Counted from the first letter of the stretch, positions 42,428 through 53,351 are shown. The stretch: DNA of 64,000 nt from Bacillus sp. AFS055030 (GCF_002574545.1 NZ_NUGT01000031.1:1-64000), one strand, 5' to 3'. Program-made: numbers and translations. The notes: generated from the sequence alone by a model not told the origin.

Positions 42428-44444
42428 GAACCATTACCTCCTGGATTACAGAATAAACAAAATCAATTACTTGATTTAACAAAATATAAAGAACAAATAA
42501 TACAACAACTGTGATGACACAACTAAATAAAGTTAGTAATATATTTTTTATCGTCTCACCAATTGTAAAATTATGAATTTCCTTGATCATAATAAACAAG
42601 ATTAGTAGAGACCATCCAACCATTAACTGAGTTGAAAACGTAAAAAGAAACGATTCATTTATTGTAATAACTCTTGATAAAAGTGTTACTGGAACACTAA
42701 ATACTAAGTATGGAGCTAATGAATAAATTGTTCCGATATAAACATTTTTGAAACTACCTTCACCATCATTAATTGTACTAATTAAATAGTTCATAATGAC
42801 AAATAGCCCCAATGCTCCAAAAAAGATCGAAATGATTAAAAATAAACTAAACCGCTCTAGTAGTTCCGAGTTAAAAATGAATCCAGTAAAGTTTAGTGAA
42901 AGCAAATACTCGATGAAAAATAGTACATAAAAAATAGTCGCAGATAAGAAAGATGCTTTCTTTAATTTTTTAATCTCATAAAATGTGTCGATCGGATGTC
43001 TAAATAGTTTAAATATAAGTAATAACTCACTTACTAGTTTAATATTTTTAAATCGATTAACTTTTTCCCTTATTCCGTGAAAATAATCTTTTTTTCGATT
43101 TATATACCGAACTAAGTAATAAATGAAAATGACTAAAATGATAAAAGATAGGGCCTTTCCAGTATGTTTCTCCAATAGATTATGGCGAATTTCCCAAAAT
43201 GACTGTGAATATCCTTCTCGATTGTTAGCTAATTCAAATTCATTTAGTGAATGATTATATTCTTGTTGTTTATAATAAGCTTGTCCCATAGCTATATGTG
43301 CTAAGGAAAATGAACAATTTAATTGTAGAACTTCTTGCCAGTACTTTTGACTTTTTACATATAACCCTTCTTCAAAATATGCTAAACCTTCATGTAATTT
43401 ATTTGTAAATTCGGTTGGTTCAAAAATATGAATGATCCCTTGTTCAGCATCTGCAATATATAGATTCCCTTTTTTATCAACGCCAATACTTGATGGTTGT
43501 TTAAAAATCCCTTGTCGCTGAGCATTTGATTCTTTGCTACCAAATTTAAATAACAAATTTCCAGTGCTATCGTATTCATATACATAGCCATTAGAACTTA
43601 ACACGTAAAAATTCCCTTGGTTTCCTACAACGATATCGATTGCAGAATTAGATGAATAGACACCATCCTGAAGCATATTAGTACCTGCTACATTTAGCTT
43701 TTTAATTGCTTCACTTTCTAATCCATTTGTAACCGTATATACAATTCCCCTCTGATCAATATCGATACCAGTAGAAGCAATTGGTACATTCATAAAACCT
43801 TTTCTTTGCCCTGTTTTGGACATCACGTAATTTTTAAACGTTTGGAACAAGGATGTGGACGCTCTATTTGCTCCAAAATATCCAAGAAACTCTCCATCTT
43901 TATTAAGCTGAATAATCCCGTTGGCAGCTCCTTCACCGATAATATACATATTGCCTCTTCCATCCACAGATAGTTTAAGAGGTTTAAAAGGCTGTCCTTT
44001 TCCAAATAAAGGAGAATTAGGTTTCCCATACTCAGCAAGTAATTTTCCATCTAAAGAAAAACAATATACTGTTTCTTTTGCTACATCAGCTACAAAAAGT
44101 TTTTGATCCTTGTCAACTGAAATTCCGACAGGCTTCTCTAAAATACCTTTCCCAATTGTTTTAATGAATTTTCCAAATTGGTCGAATATAATAATCTCTT
44201 TACTTCCTGAATCGGCAACATAGATATTGTTAGTTTGATCAATAAATACATTCTCGGGTTTTATCATTTGATCATTCGAAAGGATTCCAACAGCCTCATA
44301 CGCAGTTTGTGTCTTAATTTCTTCTCCATCAATTGAGAGAGTATATGTTTTATAGGCATCCGCTGCATAAGTATTTGCTGGAAAGATCATGATCATCAAT
44401 ATCATAATTAATAGTAATTTAAAATGATTTTTGTTTTTAGTCAT
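42420..44444 (-). CDS. NHL-propeller/TPR protein with a Yip1-like membrane domain
   Basis: 674 aa. Signal peptide (to NTYA-AD, residue 28). Residues about 45-345 form an NHL-type propeller with repeated blades (MIKPENVFIDQTNNIYVADS, LEKPVGISVDKDQKLFVADV, FKQPSSIGVDKKGNLYIADA). Residues about 355-425 look like TPR repeats (AYYKQQEYNHSLNEFELAN). One TM helix near 440 is followed by a cytosolic linker and a C-terminal Yip1-like domain with about five helices (residues 510-670). So a large external sensor/scaffold is tied to a membrane domain. It is embedded between permease genes and coupled to the DUF5696 gene. Possible roles are sensing or organising the uptake complex; none is established. 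Confidence 0.75.
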   Translation of the reverse strand: MTKNKNHFKLLLIMILMIMIFPANTYAADAYKTYTLSIDGEEIKTQTAYEAVGILSNDQMIKPENVFIDQTNNIYVADSGSKEIIIFDQFGKFIKTIGKGILEKPVGISVDKDQKLFVADVAKETVYCFSLDGKLLAEYGKPNSPLFGKGQPFKPLKLSVDGRGNMYIIGEGAANGIIQLNKDGEFLGYFGANRASTSLFQTFKNYVMSKTGQRKGFMNVPIASTGIDIDQRGIVYTVTNGLESEAIKKLNVAGTNMLQDGVYSSNSAIDIVVGNQGNFYVLSSNGYVYEYDSTGNLLFKFGSKESNAQRQGIFKQPSSIGVDKKGNLYIADAEQGIIHIFEPTEFTNKLHEGLAYFEEGLYVKSQKYWQEVLQLNCSFSLAHIAMGQAYYKQQEYNHSLNEFELANNREGYSQSFWEIRHNLLEKHTGKALSFIILVIFIYYLVRYINRKKDYFHGIREKVNRFKNIKLVSELLLIFKLFRHPIDTFYEIKKLKKASFLSATIFYVLFFIEYLLSLNFTGFIFNSELLERFSLFLIISIFFGALGLFVIMNYLISTINDGEGSFKNVYIGTIYSLAPYLVFSVPVTLLSRVITINESFLFTFSTQLMVGWSLLILFIMIKEIHNFTIGETIKNILLTLFSCVITVVVLFVLYILLNQVIDFVYSVIQEVMVRV

Positions 44445-44465
44445 TTACTATCTCGCTCCTAGCAT

Positions 44466-45341
44466 TTACTTAATACCTGAATGAGCCATCGTATCCATTA
44501 CTTGCTTTTGCATAAATATAAAGATAATTAAGTTCGGAATAAACATAATTAATGAAGCTGCTGCTGTTAACCCAGTTCCGGCAACTGTATTCCCACTACC
44601 AGTAGTCAATGTGCTCATATAAAAAGCAAATGTTTTAATTCCTTCATTGTTAACATATAAATCTGACGTTTCAATGTTATTCCACACTACTTGAAAAGCT
44701 AATATTCCAACAGTGGCAATTGCAGGCTTAATATTTGGAATAATGATTCTGAAAAATATTTGAAAATCAGATGCTCCATCCATTCTAGCTGCTTCAAGCA
44801 ATTCATTTGGAATTTGATCAATAAATTGCTTAACAAGAAACAATCCTACAGGAAGCGCTAGTAAAGGTAGAATATGAACCGTAAAAGTATTAATTAAGTG
44901 TAATTTTTCGATAATGATATATCGAGGAATCGCAACGGCTGCAGGTACAAACATTAAAGCAAGTGTATTGACCTCAAATATTGTATTTTTTAACTTGAAT
45001 TGTTTCTTTGACAAAGCATATCCTGCCATCGTACTAATTAAGATGATTAAAACGACAACGACAATTGTTATTACAATACTATTAAATAAATATCTTGTAA
45101 TTGGCGTACCACCTACATTTCCACTCTCAAATAAATTAAGGAAGTTTTGTATTGTAGGCTTTTGTACAAAAAATCGTGGTGGGAATGCAAATAATTCATC
45201 AATTGGTTTAAAGGCATGATTAAATATGTAAACAATGGGAGATCCCATAAAAATTGCCATTGGAATTAAAATGAGATAGAACTTTAATTGACTTTTATGA
45301 AACTTTTTAGGGTTAATTTGTGTCCCTTGAAAAGAAGCCAT
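44466..45341 (-). CDS. Carbohydrate ABC transporter permease (MalG type)
   Basis: 291 aa, six predicted helices. EAA loop LLEAARMDGASDFQIFFRII near residue 195. N-terminal soluble stretch SFQGTQINPKKFHKS precedes the first helix. ATG 45341 follows AAGGAGGG and lies 28 bp after the MalF-type partner. First permease pair of the locus; located directly downstream of the fused solute-binding protein. Confidence 0.92.
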   Translation of the reverse strand: MASFQGTQINPKKFHKSQLKFYLILIPMAIFMGSPIVYIFNHAFKPIDELFAFPPRFFVQKPTIQNFLNLFESGNVGGTPITRYLFNSIVITIVVVVLIILISTMAGYALSKKQFKLKNTIFEVNTLALMFVPAAVAIPRYIIIEKLHLINTFTVHILPLLALPVGLFLVKQFIDQIPNELLEAARMDGASDFQIFFRIIIPNIKPAIATVGILAFQVVWNNIETSDLYVNNEGIKTFAFYMSTLTTGSGNTVAGTGLTAAASLIMFIPNLIIFIFMQKQVMDTMAHSGIK

Positions 45342-45369
45342 CTTATCCCTCCTTATCTATGAAGTTTAT

Positions 45370-46260
45370 TTAATCTTTCTCCTCAAATAGTTTTCTTGCT
45401 ACTTTTGAAAACAAGTAAACTACTAATAATAAAACGACAGAAATTGCTGCTGCATAACCCATTTCATATCGAATAAATCCATAATCATCAATATGATTGA
45501 CCATTAATTGACCTGCGTTTTGAGGTGTAGGATTTGTTCCTGAAAGTGCCACACCAATAGCCCCCGCCTGAAATGTATTTACTACTGCCATTACAGCACC
45601 AAATAGCATTTGAGGTTTCATAGATGGGATCGTAATGTAGATTATTTCTTGGAAACGATTTTTGATCCCATCAATATATCCAGCCTCATAAATTTCTGGA
45701 TTAATATTCAATATACCTGATAACATTGCTAAAAATCCTACACCCATACTTGTCCATAACGTTACAATAACCATGATTGTCATTAAGTATTCTGGAGATT
45801 GTAACCATTGTATTGGTTCGGTAATTAAATTTAAGTTGAGTAATAAACCATTTAAATATCCTGATGCATCTCCACTAAAAATGACTGTCCACAAAACGGT
45901 CATAGCAACTCCAGCTGTCATTGATGGTGAATATAGAATTAAAGCCAAAACTGTTCTTGGTTTATGTGGAATTTGGGCTAGCATCCAGGCCATTATAAAC
46001 GATAAAATATATCCCCCTGGGCCAACCAGTAGTGAAAACTTTAGTGTATTTGGCACAACATTTTGCATAAAAACTGCGTCTTGCGTTAATAAATTTACAT
46101 AATTCTTTAATCCAATAAACTTAGGAAATTCAATCGAGTTAAAATAAGTAAACGATAAACCAATTGCGATTAAAACGGGCACTATAATAAAAATTAAAAA
46201 TAGTAGAATATAAGGGCCAAGAAAGACCCACGCATTATAATCATTTTTTTTCTTATTCAT
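45370..46260 (-). CDS. Carbohydrate ABC transporter permease (MalF type)
   Basis: 296 aa with six predicted helices ([20 protein letters not shown] at the N-terminus). The EAA loop is divergent: [20 protein letters not shown] (Gly and Ile in place of the usual Ala and Ala), still with the central Gly. Its ATG overlaps the last 8 bp of the fused solute-binding protein gene. The divergent loop is a hint that it couples to a particular shared ATPase, but this is speculation. Confidence 0.9.
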   Translation of the reverse strand: MNKKKNDYNAWVFLGPYILLFLIFIIVPVLIAIGLSFTYFNSIEFPKFIGLKNYVNLLTQDAVFMQNVVPNTLKFSLLVGPGGYILSFIMAWMLAQIPHKPRTVLALILYSPSMTAGVAMTVLWTVIFSGDASGYLNGLLLNLNLITEPIQWLQSPEYLMTIMVIVTLWTSMGVGFLAMLSGILNINPEIYEAGYIDGIKNRFQEIIYITIPSMKPQMLFGAVMAVVNTFQAGAIGVALSGTNPTPQNAGQLMVNHIDDYGFIRYEMGYAAAISVVLLLVVYLFSKVARKLFEEKD

Positions 46261-49231
46261 TATTGGTACCTACCCATTTTTTGACTGTTTCTAATCTTGG
46301 AAGAATATATGGTTTGACAACTTTACCATCATTCATATAACCAAACTCCTCCATTTTTCTCCTAATTTCTCGATCCACAATTATAGTTGAATCATCGATG
46401 GAAGCACGTAGATTTGCACCATTAAACACAACTTTATTCCAAGTATTACTAATTTCACGTTCAATCATATACGCACCTGGTGTTTTTGGAACTTCCATTA
46501 AATATTTCCACTGCTCTAGAATGACCTTTTTATGATCTTCTGGAAGAGGAGAATTTTTAAAAGCTTCCAAATTGGCAGAATTCCACATATATTCTGTTCC
46601 ATAAATCGTTTGGAGGTTCGTTGCAAAATCGGTTTGAGTCTTAGTAGACATCCACCATTTTAATAGTTTCCAAGATTGCTCTTGTTTTTTACTTTTTTCG
46701 AACATCATCGCAGATTGCGCTGAACCAGTCGCCCACCTTGATACTGATCCATCTTTTTGCTCTACACCTGGATATAAGGCAATATCCCAAGAACCAGCGA
46801 TTTCTGGTGCTGCTGATGTTAATTTTATATAAGTCTCAAAATTAGATATTCCAATTGGTATCGATCCATATCGGAATGAATTATAAAAATTTGGGACCTG
46901 TAATGGTAAGCTATACATTGTGTATAAATCCGTCATCAATTTCATACCTTCTATTGATTCCTCTGAATCAATTGCTGTACTCATGCTATCTTTTGAATAA
47001 AGATCTCCACCGTGTTGATAAATAAAAGGTGCAGTAAACATGAATGCTTTATTAGCAGAGGTGCCCGATAATGGAACGAAGAAATTCAACCCATATCTTT
47101 GTAGTTCTGGTAGCATTTCTTTCACATCAGTCCAAGTATTTGGAATCGGAATATGTAGTTTATTTAATAGATCCTTGCGATAAAACAGAACGTAAAAATC
47201 CTGAGTTTCTGGTAATGCATATACTTTGTTATTAAGCATCATTGGCATAAATGCACCTGGAGAGAATTTTTGAATATATTCTTTAAAATCCTTGAATTTA
47301 CTAATATCAGCTGCAGCTCCACGCATTGCTAGTTCATATGGTGTGCCAACGCTAATTCCTAAGGCAACGTCTGGTTGTTGATTCCCCGCATTGGCAAGAA
47401 TTAATTTTTGCTCGTTCGGCATGACGGAAAACTTTACTTTGATCCCTGTTTCTTTCGTAAAAGTACTATCTGCCATATTCTGCATCAATTCGACATATTG
47501 TTGATTTCGATTTACCCAAACCTCAACCGTATCTTTGTCTACTGAAGTTGTGTCATATGTTTTATTTGTAAAAGAATAATAGAATTCTTTTACTTGGCTT
47601 GTTATCTTATTTACAAATCCTGTAGTAGCTTTAGGAAGCTTAGAATTACCATGCACATAAATTCGATCAATCAATAATGGTTGTGTTTGGAGCGAACTTT
47701 GAATATTCCCTAATATTTGTGCCGCTGAGTTTGACCCATCTGAAAGATCTGTTAACCGCTTTGGAATTTTATCAGGATCATTTTTTAGTTTATTTAATTT
47801 TGAAATAATTAATGTTAAATCAACCTCTTCTAATGATTTTTCATCGGTGTCATTTCCGTAAATTTTACGCAATTTGTTTTTATTTTCGACTAATTTTTCA
47901 GTCCAAGAAGTTAATTGTTCCTTTATATCAGGCAAGTATTCGGTAATTTTCCAATCACGATTTCGATCAGTCGAGTTACCTGTCAATTTTTTTATAGATA
48001 AACTTAAATCATTTATTTCATCCATTATTTCTTTTAAATTATGAATAATTGGTTCAACTGGTGATGCATCAGCAACTAAAGTAATCTCATGTTCACCCTT
48101 ATTTAAATAAAAGTAATACGGATTGTCTTTTTCGTCTGACAACGTTTCGTTGTGCCACTTTTCTGAAAAATCAAACTTGTAATGTTCTACTTCTTTAAAT
48201 GGTACTTTGCCATCTATTAGCACGCTTCTAAACACAGGAGAACCAGATTTATCATTTTGTAACATTTTGAAAGAAAGAACATAATTTCCCGCATTTTTCA
48301 CGTTTACTTTCCAAGTAACACTTTCTCCTGCTGATTCTCCACCATATAAAGTATTTAGTAATAATTCGTTACTCTTATATGGGATGACATCAGGGCTTTT
48401 AATTGAAGTTGGTCGGATTCTTGAAGTATTCTTAATAAACGGGCGTTCTGCTTCGATTGTGATTAAATCAGATTGCACTTTTTGGTTAAAATATTTTTCT
48501 TTATACTCTTTATATGAAAATAACTTTTTTGGTGATTTCACATAAACTTTCCCTAATAGCATATTTCCACTTGTATTTGTTAATGTAATTATATTTTTTC
48601 CCTTTTTCAAATGAAATCGTAATGGTTCTGGTTGTAAATTACTTGGGTCTTGAGCGAGTGCATGATTCCATTCCTTAATTTGAATTTGTTCTGGGATCAG
48701 TTCATTTCCATAGTTATTTTTTTCGAATTTTTTACTTTTATCTTTCCAATTAATTGGTGCTACTATTCTACGACTCTCATAAAACTGAAATTGTCCGTTT
48801 ATTTTAATAGATAGTTCTGGGTTTAAAATTTCTTTACTTAAACCATAATAATCGAACCCTATTTCATATAGTGCATCTTCAGGAATATTTACTTCGATAT
48901 CAATTGATTTATTATTAGAAAAGTTTATAACGCTTTCATTATAGTCCTTACTATTATTTGCAGATACGTATTCTTTTTTATCTACATTTTTAAATAAATT
49001 AGGAGAAACAGCACTTTCAAATGAAGTGCTGTTTTTAACTTGTTTCTCCCACTCTTTTAGGACTTGATGAAATTGTTTTTCTACTAAAGTCTGTTCACTT
49101 GTTTTCAGATCAGTAGCAGAATTTGTCATTTTAGTTCCTTCTGCACGAACACCTGAGACACTTAAAATATTGATACTACTAACTAATAAAACAATTGATA
49201 ACCATTTACTTAGTTTAGATACCAATGCCAT
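46253..49231 (-). CDS. Solute-binding protein fused to carbohydrate-binding-like domains
   Basis: 992 aa. Signal peptide ([20 protein letters not shown], cleavage after VRA). Residues about 80-250 and 260-415 are beta-sandwich segments like CBM domains ([40 protein letters not shown]), followed by a helical linker. From about residue 565 to the end is a family 1 extracellular solute-binding protein ([40 protein letters not shown]). There is no lipobox. The ATG at 49231 with GGAAGG is preferred; the frame is open to an adjoining TTG at 49255. It lies 24 bp after a lipoprotein SBP gene and overlaps the first permease gene. A dual-function binding protein for the transporter is likely. Confidence 0.85.
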   Translation of the reverse strand: MALVSKLSKWLSIVLLVSSINILSVSGVRAEGTKMTNSATDLKTSEQTLVEKQFHQVLKEWEKQVKNSTSFESAVSPNLFKNVDKKEYVSANNSKDYNESVINFSNNKSIDIEVNIPEDALYEIGFDYYGLSKEILNPELSIKINGQFQFYESRRIVAPINWKDKSKKFEKNNYGNELIPEQIQIKEWNHALAQDPSNLQPEPLRFHLKKGKNIITLTNTSGNMLLGKVYVKSPKKLFSYKEYKEKYFNQKVQSDLITIEAERPFIKNTSRIRPTSIKSPDVIPYKSNELLLNTLYGGESAGESVTWKVNVKNAGNYVLSFKMLQNDKSGSPVFRSVLIDGKVPFKEVEHYKFDFSEKWHNETLSDEKDNPYYFYLNKGEHEITLVADASPVEPIIHNLKEIMDEINDLSLSIKKLTGNSTDRNRDWKITEYLPDIKEQLTSWTEKLVENKNKLRKIYGNDTDEKSLEEVDLTLIISKLNKLKNDPDKIPKRLTDLSDGSNSAAQILGNIQSSLQTQPLLIDRIYVHGNSKLPKATTGFVNKITSQVKEFYYSFTNKTYDTTSVDKDTVEVWVNRNQQYVELMQNMADSTFTKETGIKVKFSVMPNEQKLILANAGNQQPDVALGISVGTPYELAMRGAAADISKFKDFKEYIQKFSPGAFMPMMLNNKVYALPETQDFYVLFYRKDLLNKLHIPIPNTWTDVKEMLPELQRYGLNFFVPLSGTSANKAFMFTAPFIYQHGGDLYSKDSMSTAIDSEESIEGMKLMTDLYTMYSLPLQVPNFYNSFRYGSIPIGISNFETYIKLTSAAPEIAGSWDIALYPGVEQKDGSVSRWATGSAQSAMMFEKSKKQEQSWKLLKWWMSTKTQTDFATNLQTIYGTEYMWNSANLEAFKNSPLPEDHKKVILEQWKYLMEVPKTPGAYMIEREISNTWNKVVFNGANLRASIDDSTIIVDREIRRKMEEFGYMNDGKVVKPYILPRLETVKKWVGTNNE

Positions 49232-49255
49232 CGATCCTTCCAAGCTATTACGCAA

Positions 49256-50611
49256 TTATTTTTTCATTGCATTAACTGCATTTTCGTATTGTTGTTGAGC
49301 TAAATCATTTAATTGCTTTGCATAGTCTTGATAATTAACTGATCCATATATGCTATCGTGTAATAAATCAGCTACTTTTGCATTATCATTTTCACCAATT
49401 TTAATTCCTGTAGTTGCTTCCCATCGTGACGCGGCATAACCCGGTACGATTTTAAATGGATCAATCATTGCTTTATCTAAATTCTCATATGCTTTTTGAA
49501 TACCTGGTACACCAACAATATCCCAATATTTTGCTAACACTTCCGAATCGGTAGAAATTGGTAAGGTATTAATTTCAATACCACTATTCGTACTTAGATC
49601 CATTCTTTTTAGGAAGCCATCTTTACCAAATGACATAAACTTGGCAAAGTCATATGCTTCTTTTTTATATTTTGTACTTTTTGCAACACCTAAGTAGTCA
49701 AGTGCCATTGCCGTTCTTCCGCCTGGGATTCCAATAAAATCCCAATCAAAATCTATATTTTTTGCAAAATCACTATTCATCCAAGTGCCACTCCAGAAAT
49801 ATGCAATTTGTCCTGCTTTAAATGCAGCTCCTATGTCATCGCCACTTAATTTATCTTTTTGTTCCTTATCTAAACCTTCATATGCGTATCCATTTGTTCC
49901 AAGGTCTTTTGCTGTTTTTACACCTTCAAACATTTCAGGTGTATCTAAGTGATATTTACCGCTTCCATATGTAAACCAATTTACATTTTCATTTTTCGCT
50001 CCTGAATACCAATCAACAAAATCCGTCGTTGAATTAATTCCTAGAATCCCTTTACCTAAATCCGTTGTATCTTTTATACCTTTAATAAAATCGGGTAAAG
50101 TAACTCCATGTTCAGGTGCATCAATGTTTGCATTATTAAAAATATCTTTGTTTACGTAGTATCCCATAAAATGTTGAGCAAATGGGATTGCATAAGTTTT
50201 GTCACTATTTTTCGTTGACTCTTTAACAGATTCTGGTAAACTAGTGAAGTCTTTATCTTCGTTAACTAAGTCTGAAAGATCAAGTAACCAATCATTCGTT
50301 AATCCTGATGGAATATCAGTTAACATAAACACATCTGGTAATTTCCCAGCACTAGCAGCTGTTGATAATGATCCTTTCCAATCATCGTTCGTAATACTTT
50401 CATCTATTTTGATATCGATGTTTTTGTGTGTTTTTTCGTATGCTTGAATCATTAAACGTTCTAAATTTTTTTCAGACTCTGTGCCAAGATTCCAGTTAGC
50501 ATAATTAATGACGATTTTTTTATCAGCGGTAGTTGAAGTAGATTCTTTGTTACAAGCAGCCATCGTTAATGCGACTGATGCTGCGGCGGCAATTTTCAGA
50601 ATTTTTTTCAT
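49256..50611 (-). CDS. Solute-binding lipoprotein of a carbohydrate ABC transporter (second copy)
   Basis: 451 aa. Lipobox TMAAC (Cys about residue 19) with a KKILKIAAAASVAL leader. Family 1 SBP: VINYANWNLGTESEKNLERL, GKLPDVFMLTDIPSGL, WDFIGIPGGRTAMALDYLGV. It is clearly a paralogue of the SBP at 55889-57253 (the same ANWN...EKNLER and DFIGIPGGR blocks). It has its own dual-controlled promoter and leads the operon of fused SBP, permeases, NHL-Yip1 and DUF5696 genes. Confidence 0.93.
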   Translation of the reverse strand: MKKILKIAAAASVALTMAACNKESTSTTADKKIVINYANWNLGTESEKNLERLMIQAYEKTHKNIDIKIDESITNDDWKGSLSTAASAGKLPDVFMLTDIPSGLTNDWLLDLSDLVNEDKDFTSLPESVKESTKNSDKTYAIPFAQHFMGYYVNKDIFNNANIDAPEHGVTLPDFIKGIKDTTDLGKGILGINSTTDFVDWYSGAKNENVNWFTYGSGKYHLDTPEMFEGVKTAKDLGTNGYAYEGLDKEQKDKLSGDDIGAAFKAGQIAYFWSGTWMNSDFAKNIDFDWDFIGIPGGRTAMALDYLGVAKSTKYKKEAYDFAKFMSFGKDGFLKRMDLSTNSGIEINTLPISTDSEVLAKYWDIVGVPGIQKAYENLDKAMIDPFKIVPGYAASRWEATTGIKIGENDNAKVADLLHDSIYGSVNYQDYAKQLNDLAQQQYENAVNAMKK

Positions 50612-50652
50612 TTTCTAATTCCTCCTAAATCTAATTGTATAATCAGGGGTTA

Positions 50653-50666
50653 TCGAAACGTTTCTA
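50653..50666. promoter_or_regulatory. LacI operator at the second SBP promoter
   Basis: ATCGAAACGTTTCTAT region with the perfect 10-bp palindrome GAAACGTTTC (50655-50664), starting right at the expected transcription start (about 50667). Same geometry as at the first SBP promoter. Confidence 0.7.
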
Positions 50667-50673
50667 TAAACTA

Positions 50674-50702
50674 ATTATACATAATACAGTAATCGCTTTC
50701 AA
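50674..50702 (-). promoter_or_regulatory. Sigma-A promoter of the second SBP operon
   Basis: TTGAAA, 17-bp spacer, TATAAT on the minus strand. It is followed by the LacI operator and an RBS AGGAGGA before ATG 50611. Confidence 0.85.
50688..50702 (-). promoter_or_regulatory. CcpA cre site overlapping the -35 box
   Basis: TTGAAAGCGATTACT matches the cre consensus WTGNAANCGNWNNCW at every defined position and covers the -35 hexamer, the repression position. Confidence 0.7.
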
Positions 50703-50764
50703 TTCCATTTTTAAATATTTAGTAAATTATTTGATAAGTTTGTCGAATTTTTAACATTTATATA

Positions 50765-50818
50765 ATAAATAAAACTAAACAACCACTCGAGACTTACAGC
50801 TCAAGTGGTTGTTTAGTT
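50765..50818 (-). terminator. Terminator after the second GH35 gene
   Basis: Stem of 18 bp (AACTAAACAACCACT..GA / TC..AGTGGTTGTTTAGTT) with one mismatch, followed by TTATTTATTA on the minus strand. It separates the GH35 gene from the next promoter. Confidence 0.85.
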
Positions 50819-53187
50819 TAAATATGATTAAGAAATTTTATTTCTGCTACTTTTTCTCGAGTGTTTATTTTTACGATGTATTGATCTAAATCAATTTGCT
50901 CTACTTTAATAGTATTATTTTCTTGCGGTATCCATTTTGTCGATTTAAATAAAAATTCTTCTTCTTGCATAATTTTCACACTTACATTTATTTCATTTTT
51001 TTCATGTTCAACTTCAAAGATTTCACCAGTGCCATACTCAATAAAAATACCTTCCGTTAATTTTACTTGAATCGGAAGAATTAGTCCGCCTTTACGGGGA
51101 ATCGTAATCTTTTTACCATTTAATAGCTTCTTACCTTTGTATGAAATAGTTGTTTCCTTTTCATATTCATCGAAATTATGTATGAATATGAATTTTGAAT
51201 CTTTTTGTGAAATACGAGCAAAAGCATCAATTGCTTCAATATTTTCATCAAAAACAAAATCACTATAAATCTCGAGTTTATTTGTTATTTTTTTGATCGC
51301 TTCTAACTGATAATCGAATTGTATTTCCATCCCTAAACCAATGACAACTACTTTACCGTCACCAATATTTTTTTCAAATGCAACAACATCTTTATCATCA
51401 TCTTCAGTCCACACAAACGCACCCTCAGCATGATTAAATGTTTGCATCATAGCTGCAATGTTTTCCATATTTTCAACAATAGCAAAACCATGTTTAATTT
51501 CCTTTTGTTCTACTTCAATAAAATCTTTCAATATCGTACATGGTGTACATTTCATTGTTTCAGTCGGTAATATAGGGAAAATGATCAGTTTCCCACCATT
51601 TTTAATATAGTTTACTAGTTTTTGTTGGATTTTAGCATCCATCCACTTTGTTGAGAACACCCATAAAGATGAGATTTCTTTGACATCAATCTCTTCATTT
51701 TCTAGTAGATTATAGCCGTCATAAGCTATATTGTTTATCGTAAGGCTTTTTGCTATTCCATTAAATAAAAACGCTTCTCTCCATTGCTCTATTTCTTTTA
51801 TCATTCCTTCTGTGTACTGATTATGAAATTCTGTCATAAAATAATCTGGATAAAATGCTAGATAGGTATTATATTCAGGTTTTGTTTTTAATAGTTCATC
51901 ATTATATACTTGGAACATCTTGCCTAAATGTTGGATTGTCTTATAGTGAGCTCTCTCTTTCCCCATAGCTGAAAGAGGTGCCTGCCATTCATGTCTTTTT
52001 CCAAATAATCCAATGTCTTCGTAATTTTCACCACTGACAAACATGTAATAATTTACTGCATTCATACCGTTTGCAAAACTTAATCTAGTAATTAAATCAA
52101 ACGCTGAAGGTTGTAATCTTGGTTTTTCTGTAATACAACCACCTTGAAACTCCGCTGAAAATAAAGGTTGATCTTTCGACTGAACTGATCTAGTAAATGC
52201 ATTTGCTACGATAATATCCGTATAATTATCGTATTCGAGATTCCCTATATAATAATCTCCAGCAATAATAACATCTTCTATTTTTGTCGTTTCAATTAAT
52301 TGTGAAATGCCAATTGGATATTTCATTCCTCTTTTTAAAATCCCACCAACTGTATCAAATCCATGTATATTTACAACGAATGGAACCATTATGTGATTTT
52401 TTACAGCATATTCTTTTAATGTTTCTATATATGTACGATAATGCTCACGCATAAATAAGCTATATTCATTTTGTAGAGCAAACGAGTACTGTTCTTCAAC
52501 CTTTTTCATCTTTTTTTGAACAAATTCTTCTATACTTGATATTTCATCAGTAAATATGTTTTGGAATTCTTCGAGACTATATTTTTGTTTCAAATACTCT
52601 TTAAAATAGTTTAAGGTCACATCATTAAAGTCACCTTGATTTGTTACCCAGTGAAACATACCTACTTCATTATCAAGCTGGAACATGATCACAGGACCAC
52701 CATTTTTAACTTGATATGGGGCAATGATTTCACATACATGATTGTACCAGTTTTCTGTTTTCTCTAAATAAATCGGGTGTAAATAACTAACTAAGCGTAC
52801 CGGATGACTTTCCCCTTTTTCATTTTTTGCTAATGCTTCGTCATAGTGATCAATAAACCACGTTGGTACACCGTGATCAACAATTTCTGCCATTACGTAT
52901 GGTCCTGGTCGAACTAGACAAAACATATCTTCATCTTTAATCATTTGAAGAAAAGTTTTCAAATCTTTTTCAGGCCTTGTTTTTCCAATTAAATCAATTT
53001 CTCCCTCAATTCTTTCATGAAACTGCCAAGGAATATATGTACTAACCATATTTGCTCCAGCAGCCTTAATTTGTTTAATTCGATTCTTCCATTCGCTTTG
53101 TGGTAGTCGAAAATAATGCAATTCTCCACCAAATAAAATGACTTCTTTTCCATTAATAATGACTTTTTCATCTTTTATTTGTATCAT
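50818..53187 (-). CDS. GH35-family glycoside hydrolase (second copy)
   Basis: 789 aa, no signal peptide. GH35 barrel: ELHYFRLPQSEWKNRIKQIK, ANMVSTYIPWQFHE, VRPGPYVMAEIVDHGVPTW, acid/base Glu in QLDNEVG (Glu174) and candidate nucleophile in FSAEFQGG (Glu346). The C-terminal 350 residues are sandwich domains. Classical GH35 are beta-galactosidases, but one characterised GH35 from Ignavibacterium acts as a beta-1,2-glucosyltransferase on sophorooligosaccharides; the neighbourhood favours a beta-1,2-gluco activity here (inference). It is a paralogue of the enzyme encoded upstream. RBS GGAG lies rather far (12 nt) before ATG 53187. Confidence 0.82.
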   Translation of the reverse strand: MIQIKDEKVIINGKEVILFGGELHYFRLPQSEWKNRIKQIKAAGANMVSTYIPWQFHERIEGEIDLIGKTRPEKDLKTFLQMIKDEDMFCLVRPGPYVMAEIVDHGVPTWFIDHYDEALAKNEKGESHPVRLVSYLHPIYLEKTENWYNHVCEIIAPYQVKNGGPVIMFQLDNEVGMFHWVTNQGDFNDVTLNYFKEYLKQKYSLEEFQNIFTDEISSIEEFVQKKMKKVEEQYSFALQNEYSLFMREHYRTYIETLKEYAVKNHIMVPFVVNIHGFDTVGGILKRGMKYPIGISQLIETTKIEDVIIAGDYYIGNLEYDNYTDIIVANAFTRSVQSKDQPLFSAEFQGGCITEKPRLQPSAFDLITRLSFANGMNAVNYYMFVSGENYEDIGLFGKRHEWQAPLSAMGKERAHYKTIQHLGKMFQVYNDELLKTKPEYNTYLAFYPDYFMTEFHNQYTEGMIKEIEQWREAFLFNGIAKSLTINNIAYDGYNLLENEEIDVKEISSLWVFSTKWMDAKIQQKLVNYIKNGGKLIIFPILPTETMKCTPCTILKDFIEVEQKEIKHGFAIVENMENIAAMMQTFNHAEGAFVWTEDDDKDVVAFEKNIGDGKVVVIGLGMEIQFDYQLEAIKKITNKLEIYSDFVFDENIEAIDAFARISQKDSKFIFIHNFDEYEKETTISYKGKKLLNGKKITIPRKGGLILPIQVKLTEGIFIEYGTGEIFEVEHEKNEINVSVKIMQEEEFLFKSTKWIPQENNTIKVEQIDLDQYIVKINTREKVAEIKFLNHI

Positions 53188-53311
53188 TTAGGAAATCAAC
53201 TCCAACTTTTAATAGATTAATAATGATAATTACTTATCCTCATCTTGCTTGATTCATCCGCCAAACTATTTCTCTTTACGTTCTAATTTACAGTTTCTAT
53301 ATATAATAGAA

Positions 53312-53342
53312 GAAACAGGAAATTCTAATGAAGTCCTGTTTC
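53312..53342 (-). terminator. Terminator after the first GH35 gene
   Basis: Perfect 9-bp stem GAAACAGGA / TCCTGTTTC with a 13-nt loop; TTCTTCTATT follows on the minus strand. It implies a separate promoter or read-through for the second GH35 gene. Confidence 0.65.
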
Positions 53343-53351
53343 ATTAACCTA

